Source: Tissierellales bacterium (GTDB lineage Bacteria; Bacillota; Clostridia; Tissierellales; Tissierellaceae). Taken from it: a stretch of 64,000 nt of DNA. The number at the start of each line of letters is the position of its first letter. The stretch's first letter is position 1. Positions 1-8,559 of this stretch are shown here, piece by piece. The translations under genes were made by a program, and so were the position numbers. The notes under the pieces are model-generated. The model was not told the DNA's origin. It was given only the letters and a program-made list of their open reading frames with translations, and did not search any database. Location of the stretch: positions 214,137 through 278,136 of the forward strand of contig JACIXZ010000001.1 in assembly GCA_014360205.1 (NCBI GenBank), given 5' to 3'.

Positions 1-87
1 GAATTAAAATTTGATAAAAAAGATACTACTACTTTTTTAGTGATGCTTATATTTTTTGGATTTATAATGTCTACGAGGTATTGGTGA
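1..87 (+). CDS. ecfT: EcfT C-terminal fragment (energy-coupling factor transporter membrane subunit), partial
   Basis: The first 28 codons of the window are open in frame 1 and end at TGA 85-87. The visible peptide has a hydrophobic stretch (FLVMLIFFGFIM) followed by a short polar end, as at the C-terminus of a membrane protein. No diagnostic motif is visible. The EcfT call rests on context: in Firmicutes the order ecfA1-ecfA2-ecfT-truA-rplM-rpsI is strongly conserved, and truA follows here with overlap. EcfT is the transmembrane coupling subunit of ECF vitamin importers. Confidence 0.6.
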   Translation, partial: ELKFDKKDTTTFLVMLIFFGFIMSTRYW

Positions 88-839
88 ATAATATGAAAAA
101 CATTATGCTAACTTTAGAATACGATGGAACAAATTACTCGGGTTGGCAAATACAAGAAAATGCCAACTCTATTCAAGCAGAGATACAAAAAGCTATATAT
201 ACCCTTACAAAAAAAGAGGTCACCCTAATAGGGGCAGGTAGGACAGATGCTAAAGTCCATGCCCTTGGACAGGTGGCAAATTTTTTTATAGAAACATCTA
301 TACCAGGGGAATCGTTTAAATATGCATTAAATGAGTATTTGCCAGAAGACATAAAAGCAGTATACTCAAATGAAGTACCAAAAGATTTTCATGCACGTTT
401 CAGTGCTATTAAAAAAAGATACAGATATAAGATCTATCTAAGCGATGTTGAAAGACCACTATTACGAAATTATGCCTATCAAATAGATAGAAATTTAGAT
501 ATAAACAAAATGAAAGAGGCATCTAAGTATTTAATTGGTACACATAATTTTACAAGCTTTGAAGGAAGAAGAAGCTTTACAAAATCTAAAATACGGACAC
601 TTCACTCAATAGAGATACATAAAAGAGATGAATTTATAGATATAGTAGTAGAAGGCGAGAGTTTCTTGCGAAATATGGTGAGGATAATCACAGGTACCCT
701 AGTAGAAGTTGGGACAGGAAAGAAGAACCCATCAGAAATAAAACTGATATTAGAAGCACAAGATAGAAGGCTTTCAGGACATACTGCCCCACCACAAGGG
801 CTTTACTTAGAAAAAGTTTTTTATGACATATTTAAGTAA
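84..839 (+). CDS. truA: tRNA pseudouridine(38-40) synthase TruA
   Basis: Converts uridines 38-40 of the tRNA anticodon arm to pseudouridine. The product is about 251 residues, normal for the family. The N-terminal motif LEYDGTNYSGWQ and the catalytic-loop motif GAGRTDAKVHA (catalytic Asp near residue 55) are diagnostic; FLRNMVRIITGTLVEVG near residue 200 is the conserved C-terminal motif. Three starts are possible. GTG 84 overlaps the ecfT stop and lies 5 bases after GAGG; ATG 93 (MKNIMLTLEYDG) matches the usual family N-terminus but is far from that site; TTG 81 is too close. I chose 84. It is probably translationally coupled to ecfT. No convincing terminator follows before the flagellin promoter. 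Confidence 0.95.
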   Translation: MNNMKNIMLTLEYDGTNYSGWQIQENANSIQAEIQKAIYTLTKKEVTLIGAGRTDAKVHALGQVANFFIETSIPGESFKYALNEYLPEDIKAVYSNEVPKDFHARFSAIKKRYRYKIYLSDVERPLLRNYAYQIDRNLDINKMKEASKYLIGTHNFTSFEGRRSFTKSKIRTLHSIEIHKRDEFIDIVVEGESFLRNMVRIITGTLVEVGTGKKNPSEIKLILEAQDRRLSGHTAPPQGLYLEKVFYDIFK

Positions 840-859
840 AAATTTTTTTTAATTGCTAT

Positions 860-886
860 TAAAATATATCTCATTCTTCCGATACT
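860..886 (+). promoter_or_regulatory. Sigma-D (sigma-28, FliA-type) promoter of the flagellin gene
   Basis: TAAA at 860-863 and CCGATACT at 879-886, separated by 15 bases. This fits the motility sigma factor consensus TAAA-N15-GCCGATAT at nearly every conserved position. It lies about 95 bases upstream of the flagellin start, so the transcript has a leader of about 85 bases. The motility sigma factor gene itself is not in the window. Confidence 0.75.
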
Positions 887-937
887 ATAACCAAGAAGGA
901 AAACTTCTTTGGCCGAGATGATCATAGGCCAAAACAA

Positions 938-955
938 ATGAACACGGAAGTTCAT
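938..955 (+). promoter_or_regulatory. Leader hairpin with ACGGAA loop, candidate CsrA binding site
   Basis: ATGAAC (938-943) and GTTCAT (950-955) form a perfect 6-bp stem presenting a six-base loop, ACGGAA. A GGA in a hexaloop of an A-N-GGA hairpin is the classic high-affinity CsrA target. It lies just upstream of the Shine-Dalgarno sequence AAGGAGG (965-971), which also contains GGA. In Bacillus subtilis, CsrA blocks flagellin (hag) translation through a pair of sites arranged this way and FliW relieves the block. A further imperfect hairpin around 890-912 also carries GGA near its loop. The sequence match is direct; CsrA binding is inference. Confidence 0.6.
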
Positions 956-978
956 AAAAAATTCAAGGAGGAAGAGAA

Positions 979-1911
979 ATGAGAATTAATCAAAACATTT
1001 CAGCAATGAACACTTATTCAAGACTAACAGCAGCAAACAATGCAAAGAGCAGCTCTTTAGCAAAACTATCATCAGGATTAAGAATCAACAAAGCAGGAGA
1101 TGACGCAGCAGGACTAACAATTTCTGAAAAGATGAGAGGGCAAATCGGAGGACTTAACCAAGCAGTAAGGAATGCACAAGACGGTATATCTTTAATTCAA
1201 ACTGCTGAAGGAGCATTAAATGAAACTCACTCAATTTTAAATAGAATGAGAGACTTAGCAGTGCAAGCAGCAAATGACACTAATACAAAAGATGATAGAA
1301 TTGCTATACAAAGGGAATTAGATCAATTGTTAGATGAAATTGATAGAATAGCTGGAAATACAGAATTTAATACACAAAAATTATTTGGGGAATATGGCGT
1401 AAAGACTACTACAGTAGGCAGTGGCTCTGGAGCTACTACTATAACTGAAGCATCTCATACTCCACTAACAGTTAAATTCCAAATAGGCGCAAATAAAGAT
1501 CAAAATATTGAACTTAAAATTAATGATATGACAACAGCGGGGCTAGGATTAAGAGATTTTACAGTTGTTTCTGGTAAAATTGTAATAGATACCTCATCAG
1601 GAGCTAAAGTAACCGACTTAACTACTCAATCAGGAGCAAATAAAGCAATAACAACTATAGATGATGCAATAAAATTAGTATCAGAAGAAAGATCCAAACT
1701 AGGTGCATATCAAAACAGATTAGAGCACACAATAAACAACCTAACAACAACATCAGAAAACTTATCAGCTGCTGAATCAAGAATTAGAGATGTAGACATG
1801 GCAGAAGAGATGATGAAATTCACAAAGAACAATATCCTAAGCCAAGCTGCAACATCAATGCTTGCTCAAGCAAATCAAATGCCACAACAAGTACTTCAAC
1901 TATTACAATAG
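979..1911 (+). CDS. Flagellin
   Basis: Structural subunit of the flagellar filament, secreted by the flagellar type III apparatus. The 310-residue product has the conserved N-terminal D0/D1 region (MRINQNISAMNTYSRL, SSGLRINKAGDDAAGLTISE, about residues 1-130) and C-terminal D1/D0 region (about 220-310, ending NQMPQQVLQLLQ). A short variable central segment, about residues 135-215, is rich in Thr, Ser and Gly and is the usual target of O-glycosylation. The start ATG 979 follows AAGGAGG at normal spacing. The gene is monocistronic: sigma-D-type promoter upstream, terminator downstream. A Maf-type glycosyltransferase at 16.6-18.4 kb is a plausible modifier. Placement between truA and rplM, away from other flagellar genes, is unusual. 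Confidence 0.97.
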   Translation: MRINQNISAMNTYSRLTAANNAKSSSLAKLSSGLRINKAGDDAAGLTISEKMRGQIGGLNQAVRNAQDGISLIQTAEGALNETHSILNRMRDLAVQAANDTNTKDDRIAIQRELDQLLDEIDRIAGNTEFNTQKLFGEYGVKTTTVGSGSGATTITEASHTPLTVKFQIGANKDQNIELKINDMTTAGLGLRDFTVVSGKIVIDTSSGAKVTDLTTQSGANKAITTIDDAIKLVSEERSKLGAYQNRLEHTINNLTTTSENLSAAESRIRDVDMAEEMMKFTKNNILSQAATSMLAQANQMPQQVLQLLQ

Positions 1912-1936
1912 TTAAAAAACAATTTAAATTAAGTAA

Positions 1937-1968
1937 AATAAGCGATCAAATTGGTCGCTTATTTTTTT
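1937..1968 (+). terminator. Rho-independent terminator after flagellin
   Basis: AATAAGCGATC and GGTCGCTTATT pair (one G-T wobble) around a short AT-rich loop, followed by a run of seven T. It isolates the flagellin transcript from rplM. Confidence 0.85.
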
Positions 1969-1977
1969 GTGATTTGC

Positions 1978-2006
1978 TTGACATGCGCCCTTACATGTAT
2001 TAGAAT
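1978..2006 (+). promoter_or_regulatory. Housekeeping promoter of rplM-rpsI
   Basis: TTGACA at 1978-1983 and TAGAAT at 2001-2006 with a 17-base spacer: perfect -35, five of six at -10. It gives rplM-rpsI its own strong promoter downstream of the flagellin terminator, so the ribosomal genes do not depend on the truA transcript. Confidence 0.8.
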
Positions 2007-2012
2007 ATATTA

Positions 2013-2050
2013 GAGTGTTTAAAAAGAGCCCGGAACTTTTTGTAAACACA
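2013..2050 (+). promoter_or_regulatory. L13-leader-like stem-loop upstream of rplM
   Basis: GTGTTTA and TAAACAC form the outer stem and AAAAG/CTTTT the inner stem, with a GC-rich loop (AGCCCGGAA). It lies in the leader between the promoter and rplM. Firmicutes carry a structured L13 leader here (Rfam L13_leader), thought to mediate feedback by the ribosomal protein. Pairing and position are seen directly; membership of that family is inferred from context. Confidence 0.6.
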
Positions 2051-2101
2051 ACCCAAATTAATTTGAATATAAATGATTAATCGTAGTAGGGAGGGAAATA
2101 G

Positions 2102-2530
2102 ATGAAAAGCTACATGGCAAAGCCAAATGAAGTAGAGAGAAAATGGTACGTAATAGATGCTACAGGTAAACCACTAGGAAGATTAGCCTCAGAAGTTGCT
2201 TCTATATTAAGAGGAAAGAAAAAACCAATATACACACCTCATGTTGATACTGGCGATTACGTAATTATAATAAATGCTGAAAAAGTTAAATTTACTGGAA
2301 ATAAAATAAATCAAATGAGCTACACATATCATACTGGATACCCTGGAGGACTTAGACAAGTACCATACAACCAATTGATAGAAAAAAATCCTGAAAAAAT
2401 CATCGAATTGGCAGTAAAGGGAATGCTACCAAAGAACACACTAGGTAGACAAATGTTTAAGAAATTAAAAGTATACAGTGGGCCTGAGCACAAACACGAA
2501 GCTCAAAAACCAGAACTATACGAATTTTAG
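2102..2530 (+). CDS. rplM: 50S ribosomal protein L13
   Basis: Large-subunit ribosomal protein needed early in 50S assembly. It has 142 residues, the normal bacterial length. Family landmarks include the N-terminal [43 protein letters not shown] in the middle, and [20 protein letters not shown] near the C-terminus. The start ATG follows GGGAGGG at good spacing. Co-transcribed with rpsI 23 bases downstream, the arrangement seen in nearly all bacteria. Probably regulated by the leader stem-loop at 2013-2050. Confidence 0.98.
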   Translation: MKSYMAKPNEVERKWYVIDATGKPLGRLASEVASILRGKKKPIYTPHVDTGDYVIIINAEKVKFTGNKINQMSYTYHTGYPGGLRQVPYNQLIEKNPEKIIELAVKGMLPKNTLGRQMFKKLKVYSGPEHKHEAQKPELYEF

Positions 2531-2553
2531 TTAATGGAAGGGAGGATAAGTAA

Positions 2554-2946
2554 ATGGCAGTAGCGCAATATGCTGGAACTGGAAGAAGAAAAACTTCAGT
2601 TGCTAGAGTTAGATTGGTTCCTGGAAACGGCAAAGTTAAAGTAAACGATAGAGACATTGAAGAATATTTTAACTATGAAACACTAAGAACCATTGCAAAA
2701 GAACCATTGGTAGTAACTGAAACTTTAGATAAATATGATGTTTTAGTAAATGTACACGGTGGTGGATTTACTGGACAAGCTGGAGCAATAAGACATGGTA
2801 TTGCAAGAGCATTGATTGAAGCTGATCCTGAACTAAGACCATTGTTAAAGAAAGCAGGTCACTTAACTAGAGACCCAAGAATGAAAGAAAGAAAGAAATA
2901 TGGTCTTAAAAAAGCAAGAAAGAGTCCACAATTCTCAAAGAGATAA
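2554..2946 (+). CDS. rpsI: 30S ribosomal protein S9
   Basis: Small-subunit protein whose basic C-terminal tail reaches the P-site tRNA. It has 130 residues. Conserved segments are [16 protein letters not shown] at the N-terminus, [21 protein letters not shown] in the middle, and the terminal [12 protein letters not shown] with the invariant final Lys-Arg. Preceded by GGGAGGAT and the last gene of the rplM-rpsI unit; a strong terminator follows at once. Confidence 0.98.
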   Translation: MAVAQYAGTGRRKTSVARVRLVPGNGKVKVNDRDIEEYFNYETLRTIAKEPLVVTETLDKYDVLVNVHGGGFTGQAGAIRHGIARALIEADPELRPLLKKAGHLTRDPRMKERKKYGLKKARKSPQFSKR

Positions 2947-2950
2947 TATT

Positions 2951-2983
2951 AAAGCTAGATTGTATAAACAATCTAGCTTTTTT
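2951..2983 (+). terminator. Rho-independent terminator after rpsI
   Basis: A perfect stem (AAAGCTAGATTGT with its complement, 4-base loop) followed by T6. It also lies just past the 3' end of the convergent minus-strand aldo/keto reductase and may serve both. Confidence 0.9.
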
Positions 2984-2993
2984 AAATCCTAAT

Positions 2994-4118
2994 TTATCTC
3001 AATACTTTATCAGCCTCTTTTAATGATTCTATGATTGACAAATGCTGTGGGCAAACAGCTTCACAGTTTCCACATTCAATACAATTTGATGCATCCATAT
3101 TGTTTTCTATTAACCTTTGATACATCTTTTTAGATTCTTCCAATTCATCAAACACATACACATTGTTATACAACTCAAAAACTCTTGGAATATTTACACC
3201 GGATGGGCAAGGCATGCAATATTCACATGCAGTACATCCTACTTTAAAGCCTTCCATATAAATCTGTGTAGCTTCATCAATCAGTCTGATTTCATCAGGA
3301 GTTAGTTTGGTATTTTCGCTAGCTACAGCTATATTTTCCTTTACCTGTTCCAATGTAGACATACCGCTTAAAACAACCGATACTTCCTCTTTATCAAACA
3401 CCCATTTTAATGCCCATTGAGCAGGTGATCTATCTACATTAGCTCTGCTAAATACATTTTTTATCTTATCTGGAGCTTTAGCAAGTTTTCCTCCCTTTAC
3501 AGGCTCCATAACTACTACATCTAATCCTTTATCTTTAGCATATTTAAGACCTTTTAGACCTGCTTGGTAATTTCTATCTAAATAATTAAGTTGAATTTGA
3601 CAAAAATCCCAATCATAGCTATCGACAATTTTTTCAAACGCTTCATATTCATCATGGAATGAAAAACCAATGTATCTTATTTTTCCTTCTTCTTTAGCTT
3701 TTTTAACAAAGTTAAAAACCTCTAAATCTACTATTTTATCGAATCTTTCAGCATCCAAAGAGTGTAGCAAATAAAAATCAATATGGTCTGTTTTAAGATT
3801 GTCAAGCTGTTCATCAAGGTATTTCATGAAATCCTCTTTTGTTTTAGCTAACCACACTGGATTTTTAGTAGCTAAATACACTTTATCCCTATATCCCTCG
3901 CTTAATACTTTTCCAACGAATTTTTCACTCATACCGCCATGATATGGGTAAGCTGTGTCTATGTAGTTGACACCATTTTCAATAGCATAAATTAGCATTT
4001 CCCTTGCTTTTTCTTCATCTATTGCCTTTTGATCTCCATTTAATATAGGAAACCTCATACATCCAAAACCTAATTGTGAAACCTTTAACCTATCGTTAGT
4101 AAAATAACTATATTGCAT
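2994..4118 (-). CDS. Aldo/keto reductase with C-terminal [4Fe-4S] ferredoxin domain
   Basis: A cytoplasmic oxidoreductase of 374 residues with two parts. Residues 1-270 form the aldo/keto reductase TIM barrel, with NYIDTAYPYHGG near residue 51 (Asp and Tyr of the active site) and the catalytic-Lys segment YLATKNP. The C-terminal part has one cysteine cluster C295-x2-C-x2-C-x2-C and a second C346-x2-C-x2-C-x3-CP, the pattern of a bound [4Fe-4S] cluster, suggesting ferredoxin-linked rather than purely NADPH-linked chemistry. This fused type is common in anaerobic Firmicutes and its substrates are mostly unknown. Transcribed away from gcvT; a TGGTATAAT extended -10 for this gene is visible on the minus strand at 4169-4177. 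Confidence 0.9.
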   Translation of the reverse strand: MQYSYFTNDRLKVSQLGFGCMRFPILNGDQKAIDEEKAREMLIYAIENGVNYIDTAYPYHGGMSEKFVGKVLSEGYRDKVYLATKNPVWLAKTKEDFMKYLDEQLDNLKTDHIDFYLLHSLDAERFDKIVDLEVFNFVKKAKEEGKIRYIGFSFHDEYEAFEKIVDSYDWDFCQIQLNYLDRNYQAGLKGLKYAKDKGLDVVVMEPVKGGKLAKAPDKIKNVFSRANVDRSPAQWALKWVFDKEEVSVVLSGMSTLEQVKENIAVASENTKLTPDEIRLIDEATQIYMEGFKVGCTACEYCMPCPSGVNIPRVFELYNNVYVFDELEESKKMYQRLIENNMDASNCIECGNCEAVCPQHLSIIESLKEADKVLR

Positions 4119-4255
4119 TAATATACCCCCTTATGTATAATGAAGCTAACAAATTCGCTTTTCTAAATATTATACCATAAGAATAGTTTAATTAAAAATT
4201 ACAAGGGTAGAATATTTATGTATTAATTATATCATAAAAAAGAAGGAGTGATTAA
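4119..4255. other. Divergent intergenic region between aldo/keto reductase and gcvT
   Basis: 137 bases. On the minus strand an extended -10 (TGGTATAAT, 4177-4169) probably serves the reductase, with a poor -35. On the plus strand only weak candidates exist for gcvT, for example TTACAA at 4199 or TAGAAT at 4208. The gcvT ribosome site AGAAGGAG is at 4241-4248. I see no glycine riboswitch: the region is too short and lacks the conserved aptamer cores. Confidence 0.5.
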
Positions 4256-5356
4256 ATGAGTGCAAAAAAAACGCCTATTTACGATGAACATTTAAAGCTC
4301 GGCGGTAAAATCGTTGAGTATGCGGGATGGCTAATGCCGGTCGAATACGAAGGATTGGTTGCCGAGCATGAAGCTGTTAGAAACGATTGTGGGCTCTTTG
4401 ATGTATCCCATATGGGAGAAATAACCATAAAAGGCAAAGATGCCACTAAATTTGTTGACTACCTAATGACAAATGACATAAGCGCTATGACGAATAATCA
4501 AGTTATTTATACGCTTATGTGCAATGAGAAAGGTGGAGTAGTGGACGACTTACTGGTTTATCGCTTTGATGAAAACTATCTTTACTTAGTTGTAAATGCT
4601 GCAAACACTGATAAAGACTACGACTGGATTTTAAAACATATAAATGGTTTTGAAGTAAAGGTGGAAAATATATCTGATAATATAGGCGAAGTTGCACTTC
4701 AGGGTCCAAAAGCACAAAAAGTGCTGCAAAAGCTCACCGATTACGACCTTAATGGCTTAAAATTCTTCCACTTTGTGGATGGAATAGAAGTTGCAGGAGT
4801 AAAAGCCATGGTTTCCAGAACAGGCTATACTGGAGAAGATGGCTTTGAAATATACACAGATGGAAAAGATATAGTGAAAGTATGGGGAGAAATACTAAAA
4901 GCAGGAGAAGAAGAAAATATTAAGCCTGCAGGGCTTGGATGCAGAGATACACTAAGATTCGAAGCATCTCTTCCACTATATGGACATGAGTTTGATGATG
5001 AGATCACTCCACTTGAAGCAGGATTTAAATACTTTGTCAAATTAGATAAACTTTCTGACTTTATAGGGAAAGAAGCTTTAAAAAAACAATTAGATGAAGG
5101 GTTAAAAAGAAAACTAGTTGGTTTTGAAATGATAGACAGAGGAATACCTAGAGAGGGATATGAAGTGTATAAAGACGATGAAAAGATTGGGCATGTCACC
5201 ACTGGATACCACTCTCCGACCTTAAAGAAAAACATAGGCAATGCACTCATAAAAACTGAATTTGCTGAAATTGGCACGCCTATTGAAATAATGATTAGAA
5301 ACAAACCTTGCAAAGCTCAAGTAATCAGCAGAAAATTTTTAAATAAGAAAAAATAG
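4256..5356 (+). CDS. gcvT: Glycine cleavage system T protein (aminomethyltransferase)
   Basis: Transfers the methylene carbon from aminomethyl-lipoyl GcvH to tetrahydrofolate, releasing ammonia. It has 366 residues, normal length. Landmarks are [27 protein letters not shown] at the N-terminus, [12 protein letters not shown] near residue 45, [13 protein letters not shown] near 190 and [20 protein letters not shown] near 230. First gene of a tight five-gene operon with gcvH, gcvPA, gcvPB and lpd, which together oxidise glycine to CO2, NH3 and 5,10-methylene-THF, or run in reverse. The complete set suits an amino-acid-fermenting anaerobe. Confidence 0.97.
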   Translation: MSAKKTPIYDEHLKLGGKIVEYAGWLMPVEYEGLVAEHEAVRNDCGLFDVSHMGEITIKGKDATKFVDYLMTNDISAMTNNQVIYTLMCNEKGGVVDDLLVYRFDENYLYLVVNAANTDKDYDWILKHINGFEVKVENISDNIGEVALQGPKAQKVLQKLTDYDLNGLKFFHFVDGIEVAGVKAMVSRTGYTGEDGFEIYTDGKDIVKVWGEILKAGEEENIKPAGLGCRDTLRFEASLPLYGHEFDDEITPLEAGFKYFVKLDKLSDFIGKEALKKQLDEGLKRKLVGFEMIDRGIPREGYEVYKDDEKIGHVTTGYHSPTLKKNIGNALIKTEFAEIGTPIEIMIRNKPCKAQVISRKFLNKKK

Positions 5357-5367
5357 GGGGTTTTAAG

Positions 5368-5751
5368 ATGAAAGTATTAAAAGGATTGTATTACACAGAG
5401 GATCATGAATGGGTGAAAGTTGACGGCAATTATGCTTATATCGGCATAACTGACCATGCTCAACACAATTTAGGCGATATCGTATATGTAGATTTGCCTG
5501 AAGTGGATGATGAGTTTGATAAAGGAGATGCTTTTGCAGCAGTTGAATCAGTAAAAGCAGCAGCAGATGTATATATTCCAGTAAGTGGGAAAGTAGTCGA
5601 AGTAAATGAAGAACTAATTGACGATCCTGCTCTGTTAAACGCAGATGCTTTTGAAAATTGGATTGCAAAAGTCGAATTAAAAGATAAATCAGAATTAGAT
5701 GAACTTATGTCAAGCGATGATTACGAAAGCTTTTTAGAAGAGGAGGAATAA
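5368..5751 (+). CDS. gcvH: Glycine cleavage system H protein (lipoyl carrier)
   Basis: Small lipoylated shuttle that carries the aminomethyl group from P to T protein and is re-oxidised by dihydrolipoyl dehydrogenase. It has 127 residues. Motifs are [35 protein letters not shown] and the lipoylation site [11 protein letters not shown], with the modified Lys near residue 63. Starts 11 bases after gcvT behind GGGGG; gcvPA follows after 1 base. No lipoate ligase gene is in the window. Confidence 0.97.
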   Translation: MKVLKGLYYTEDHEWVKVDGNYAYIGITDHAQHNLGDIVYVDLPEVDDEFDKGDAFAAVESVKAAADVYIPVSGKVVEVNEELIDDPALLNADAFENWIAKVELKDKSELDELMSSDDYESFLEEEE

Positions 5752-5752
5752 G

Positions 5753-7099
5753 ATGTATCCTTATGTACCACATACACAAAAAGATGTGGAAGAGATGCTT
5801 AAAAAGCTTGGCTTAAATGACATCGAAGAACTTTTTAATGATATACCTGAAGATGTCAAATTGAATAGAGAATTGAATTTACCTAAAGCAAAGAGTGAGT
5901 TAGAGGTAAGAAATAGATTGATGGAGCTTGCTAACAAGAACTGTTCGGTATCGAAAATGACTTCATATTTAGGAGCTGGAGCATATGAACACTACATTCC
6001 TTCAGTAGTAAATCATATTATCTCCAGAAGTGAATTCTATACTGCATACACTCCTTATCAACCTGAAATAAGCCAAGGGACTCTTCAATACATCTTTGAA
6101 TTTCAAACTCTTATAAGTGAGCTTACTGGAATGGATGTTGCGAATGCATCACTTTATGATGGCGGAACTGCAGTTGTAGAAGCTGCTTTGATGTCTTGCG
6201 CTTATTCTAAAAGAGATAACATTATAATATCTAAGACTGTTAAACCAGATGCAAGGAAGATACTAAAAACATATGCCCATGCACAAAATTTAAATGTGAT
6301 TGAAGTAGGAATAGATGACGGAGTAACTGACTTAGATGAGCTTTCAAATTTAGTAAATGAAAACACAGCCGCAGTCATAGTCCAAAGTCCAAACTTTTTT
6401 GGAATAATCGAAGATTTAGAGAAAATGTCAGAGATAGTTCACAAAGTCAAAAAAACTACTTTTGTAGCTTCAGTTGATCCTATATCACTTGGTATACTTA
6501 AAAGACCAGGAGATTTAGGGGTAGATGTAGTAGTAGGGGAAGGACAATCCTTAGGCATACCTCTTAGCTTTGGAGGCCCATATCTTGGCTTTATGGCGGC
6601 TAAGAAAGAATACATCAGGAAAATGCCTGGTAGAATAGTTGGACAAACAGAAGATATGGGTGGCAAAAGATCATTTGTGCTAACGCTTACAGCTAGAGAA
6701 CAACACATTAGAAGAGAAAAGGCAACCTCGAATATATGCTCAAACCAAGGGTTAAACTCATTAGCAGCTACTGTGTACATGGTAACATTAGGAAAGAAAG
6801 GGATTAGAGAAGTAGCTCTTAAATCCACACAAATGGCACACTATGCTTATGAAGAACTAACCAAATCAGGAAAGGTTAAACCATTATTCAACAAGCCATT
6901 CTTTATAGAGTTTGCATTAAAAACTGACAAACCAACTGAAGAGATAAATCAAAGATTGCTTGAAAATGGGATAATCGGTGGATATGATCTAACAAAAGAA
7001 TACCCTCAATACGAAAATAGCTCCTTATATGCTGTTACTGAAGTAAGGAAGAAAGAAGACATTGATAAGTTAAAGAGCGTATTGGAGGGGATACTATGA
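5753..7099 (+). CDS. gcvPA: Glycine dehydrogenase (decarboxylating) subunit 1, GcvPA
   Basis: N-terminal half of the two-subunit P protein. It has 448 residues, matching the family. It begins [19 protein letters not shown] and carries [36 protein letters not shown] and [16 protein letters not shown], all typical of GcvPA. The PLP-binding lysine is on the partner GcvPB. It shares the sequence ATGA with gcvPB, so the two are translationally coupled for 1:1 assembly. Confidence 0.97.
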   Translation: MYPYVPHTQKDVEEMLKKLGLNDIEELFNDIPEDVKLNRELNLPKAKSELEVRNRLMELANKNCSVSKMTSYLGAGAYEHYIPSVVNHIISRSEFYTAYTPYQPEISQGTLQYIFEFQTLISELTGMDVANASLYDGGTAVVEAALMSCAYSKRDNIIISKTVKPDARKILKTYAHAQNLNVIEVGIDDGVTDLDELSNLVNENTAAVIVQSPNFFGIIEDLEKMSEIVHKVKKTTFVASVDPISLGILKRPGDLGVDVVVGEGQSLGIPLSFGGPYLGFMAAKKEYIRKMPGRIVGQTEDMGGKRSFVLTLTAREQHIRREKATSNICSNQGLNSLAATVYMVTLGKKGIREVALKSTQMAHYAYEELTKSGKVKPLFNKPFFIEFALKTDKPTEEINQRLLENGIIGGYDLTKEYPQYENSSLYAVTEVRKKEDIDKLKSVLEGIL

Positions 7100-8550
7100 G
7101 AAATTACGATAAACTGATATTTGAAATCTCAAAACCAGATAGAATTGGATACAAATTACCTGAATTAGACATAGAAGAAAAGCCTATTGAAAGTTTGATT
7201 CCTGAAGAGTTTTTAAATAAAGAGGAATTAAACTTACCAGAGGTATCAGAAGTCGATGTTATTAGGCACTATACAAATTTATCCAATAAAAACTATGGAG
7301 TTGACACAGGATTTTATCCATTAGGTTCTTGTACAATGAAATACAATCCTAAAATCAATGAGGATATGGCTAGACTAGATGGCTTTGCAAATATTCATCC
7401 ATATCAACCACTATCTTGTGTACAAGGCTCATTAGAGTTGATGTATGAACTTCAAAACTACCTATGTGAGATATCTGGAATGGATGAAATAACTCTTCAA
7501 CCAGCAGCAGGAGCACATGGAGAGTTGACTGGTGTCATGCTTATAAAAGCATATCATGAAAGCAGAAATGACACAAAGAGAAACAAAATAATCGTTCCTG
7601 ACTCTGCACATGGAACAAATCCAGCTACAGCAGCTATGGCAGGTTACGAGATTATAGAAATAAAGTCAAATAAAGATGGTCTAGTTGATTTAGAGCAATT
7701 AAGACAAGCTGTGGGGGATGACACAGCCGGATTGATGCTTACAAATCCTAATACTTTGGGACTATTTGACAAAGGAATAAAGGAAATAGCTAAAATAGTT
7801 CACGATGCAGGAGGCCTATTATACTATGACGGTGCAAATGCCAATGCCATATTAGGATATGCTAGACCTGGAGATATGGGATTTGATGTAGTGCACTTTA
7901 ATTTGCATAAGACATTCTCAACACCACATGGTGGTGGAGGACCAGGCTCAGGGCCAGTAGGTGTAAAAAAGGACTTAGTTCCATTTTTACCAGTACCAAT
8001 AGTTAAGAAAGATAATGAAAAATTTTATCTTGACTACGACTATCCACAGTCTATTGGAAAGATAAAGGATTTTTATGGGCACTTTGGAATATTGGTAAGA
8101 GCTTACACTTATATACTATCAATGGGAAGCGATGGACTAAAGAAAGCTTCTCAAATGGCAGTTCTAAATGCAAATTATCTAAAAGAGCACTTAAAAGAAG
8201 ATTACTATTTGCCAATAGACACAATCTACAAGCACGAGTTTGTTTTAGGTGGGCTTAAAGACTCATTAAGCGATGTAATCACTTTAGATGTTGCAAAGAG
8301 ATTGCTAGACTATGGGTATCATCCACCAACAGTTTATTTCCCACTTATCATAAATGAGGCTCTTATGATTGAGCCAACTGAGACAGAAAGCAAAGAAACT
8401 CTGGATGAATTTATTGAGGCTATGAAGAATATAGCAAAAGAAGCAAAAGAAAATCCAGAAACTTTAAAGACCGCACCACATAATACAGTGGTGAGAAGAC
8501 CAAACGAAGTTAAGGCAGCAAGAGACATCATCGTAAAATACGAAGGGTAG
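7096..8550 (+). CDS. gcvPB: Glycine dehydrogenase (decarboxylating) subunit 2, GcvPB
   Basis: PLP-bearing subunit that decarboxylates glycine and passes the aminomethyl group to lipoyl-GcvH. It has 484 residues. The PLP Schiff-base lysine is in [18 protein letters not shown] (Lys near 272). Other landmarks are [20 protein letters not shown] near 66-85 and [15 protein letters not shown] near 167. The start ATG overlaps the gcvPA stop; the stop is followed directly by lpd. Confidence 0.97.
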   Translation: MRNYDKLIFEISKPDRIGYKLPELDIEEKPIESLIPEEFLNKEELNLPEVSEVDVIRHYTNLSNKNYGVDTGFYPLGSCTMKYNPKINEDMARLDGFANIHPYQPLSCVQGSLELMYELQNYLCEISGMDEITLQPAAGAHGELTGVMLIKAYHESRNDTKRNKIIVPDSAHGTNPATAAMAGYEIIEIKSNKDGLVDLEQLRQAVGDDTAGLMLTNPNTLGLFDKGIKEIAKIVHDAGGLLYYDGANANAILGYARPGDMGFDVVHFNLHKTFSTPHGGGGPGSGPVGVKKDLVPFLPVPIVKKDNEKFYLDYDYPQSIGKIKDFYGHFGILVRAYTYILSMGSDGLKKASQMAVLNANYLKEHLKEDYYLPIDTIYKHEFVLGGLKDSLSDVITLDVAKRLLDYGYHPPTVYFPLIINEALMIEPTETESKETLDEFIEAMKNIAKEAKENPETLKTAPHNTVVRRPNEVKAARDIIVKYEG

Positions 8551-8559
8551 GTGTATTGT

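Noticed and set aside
4119-4255. Glycine riboswitch upstream of gcvT
   Set aside because: The interval is only 137 bases, shared with a divergent promoter, and lacks the conserved aptamer cores and tandem arrangement.
4825-5313. Long minus-strand ORF inside gcvT, and similar antisense ORFs through the gcv, buk and fab operons
   Set aside because: They lie opposite well-recognised genes, have no ribosome sites and show no recognisable protein features: codon-bias shadows.
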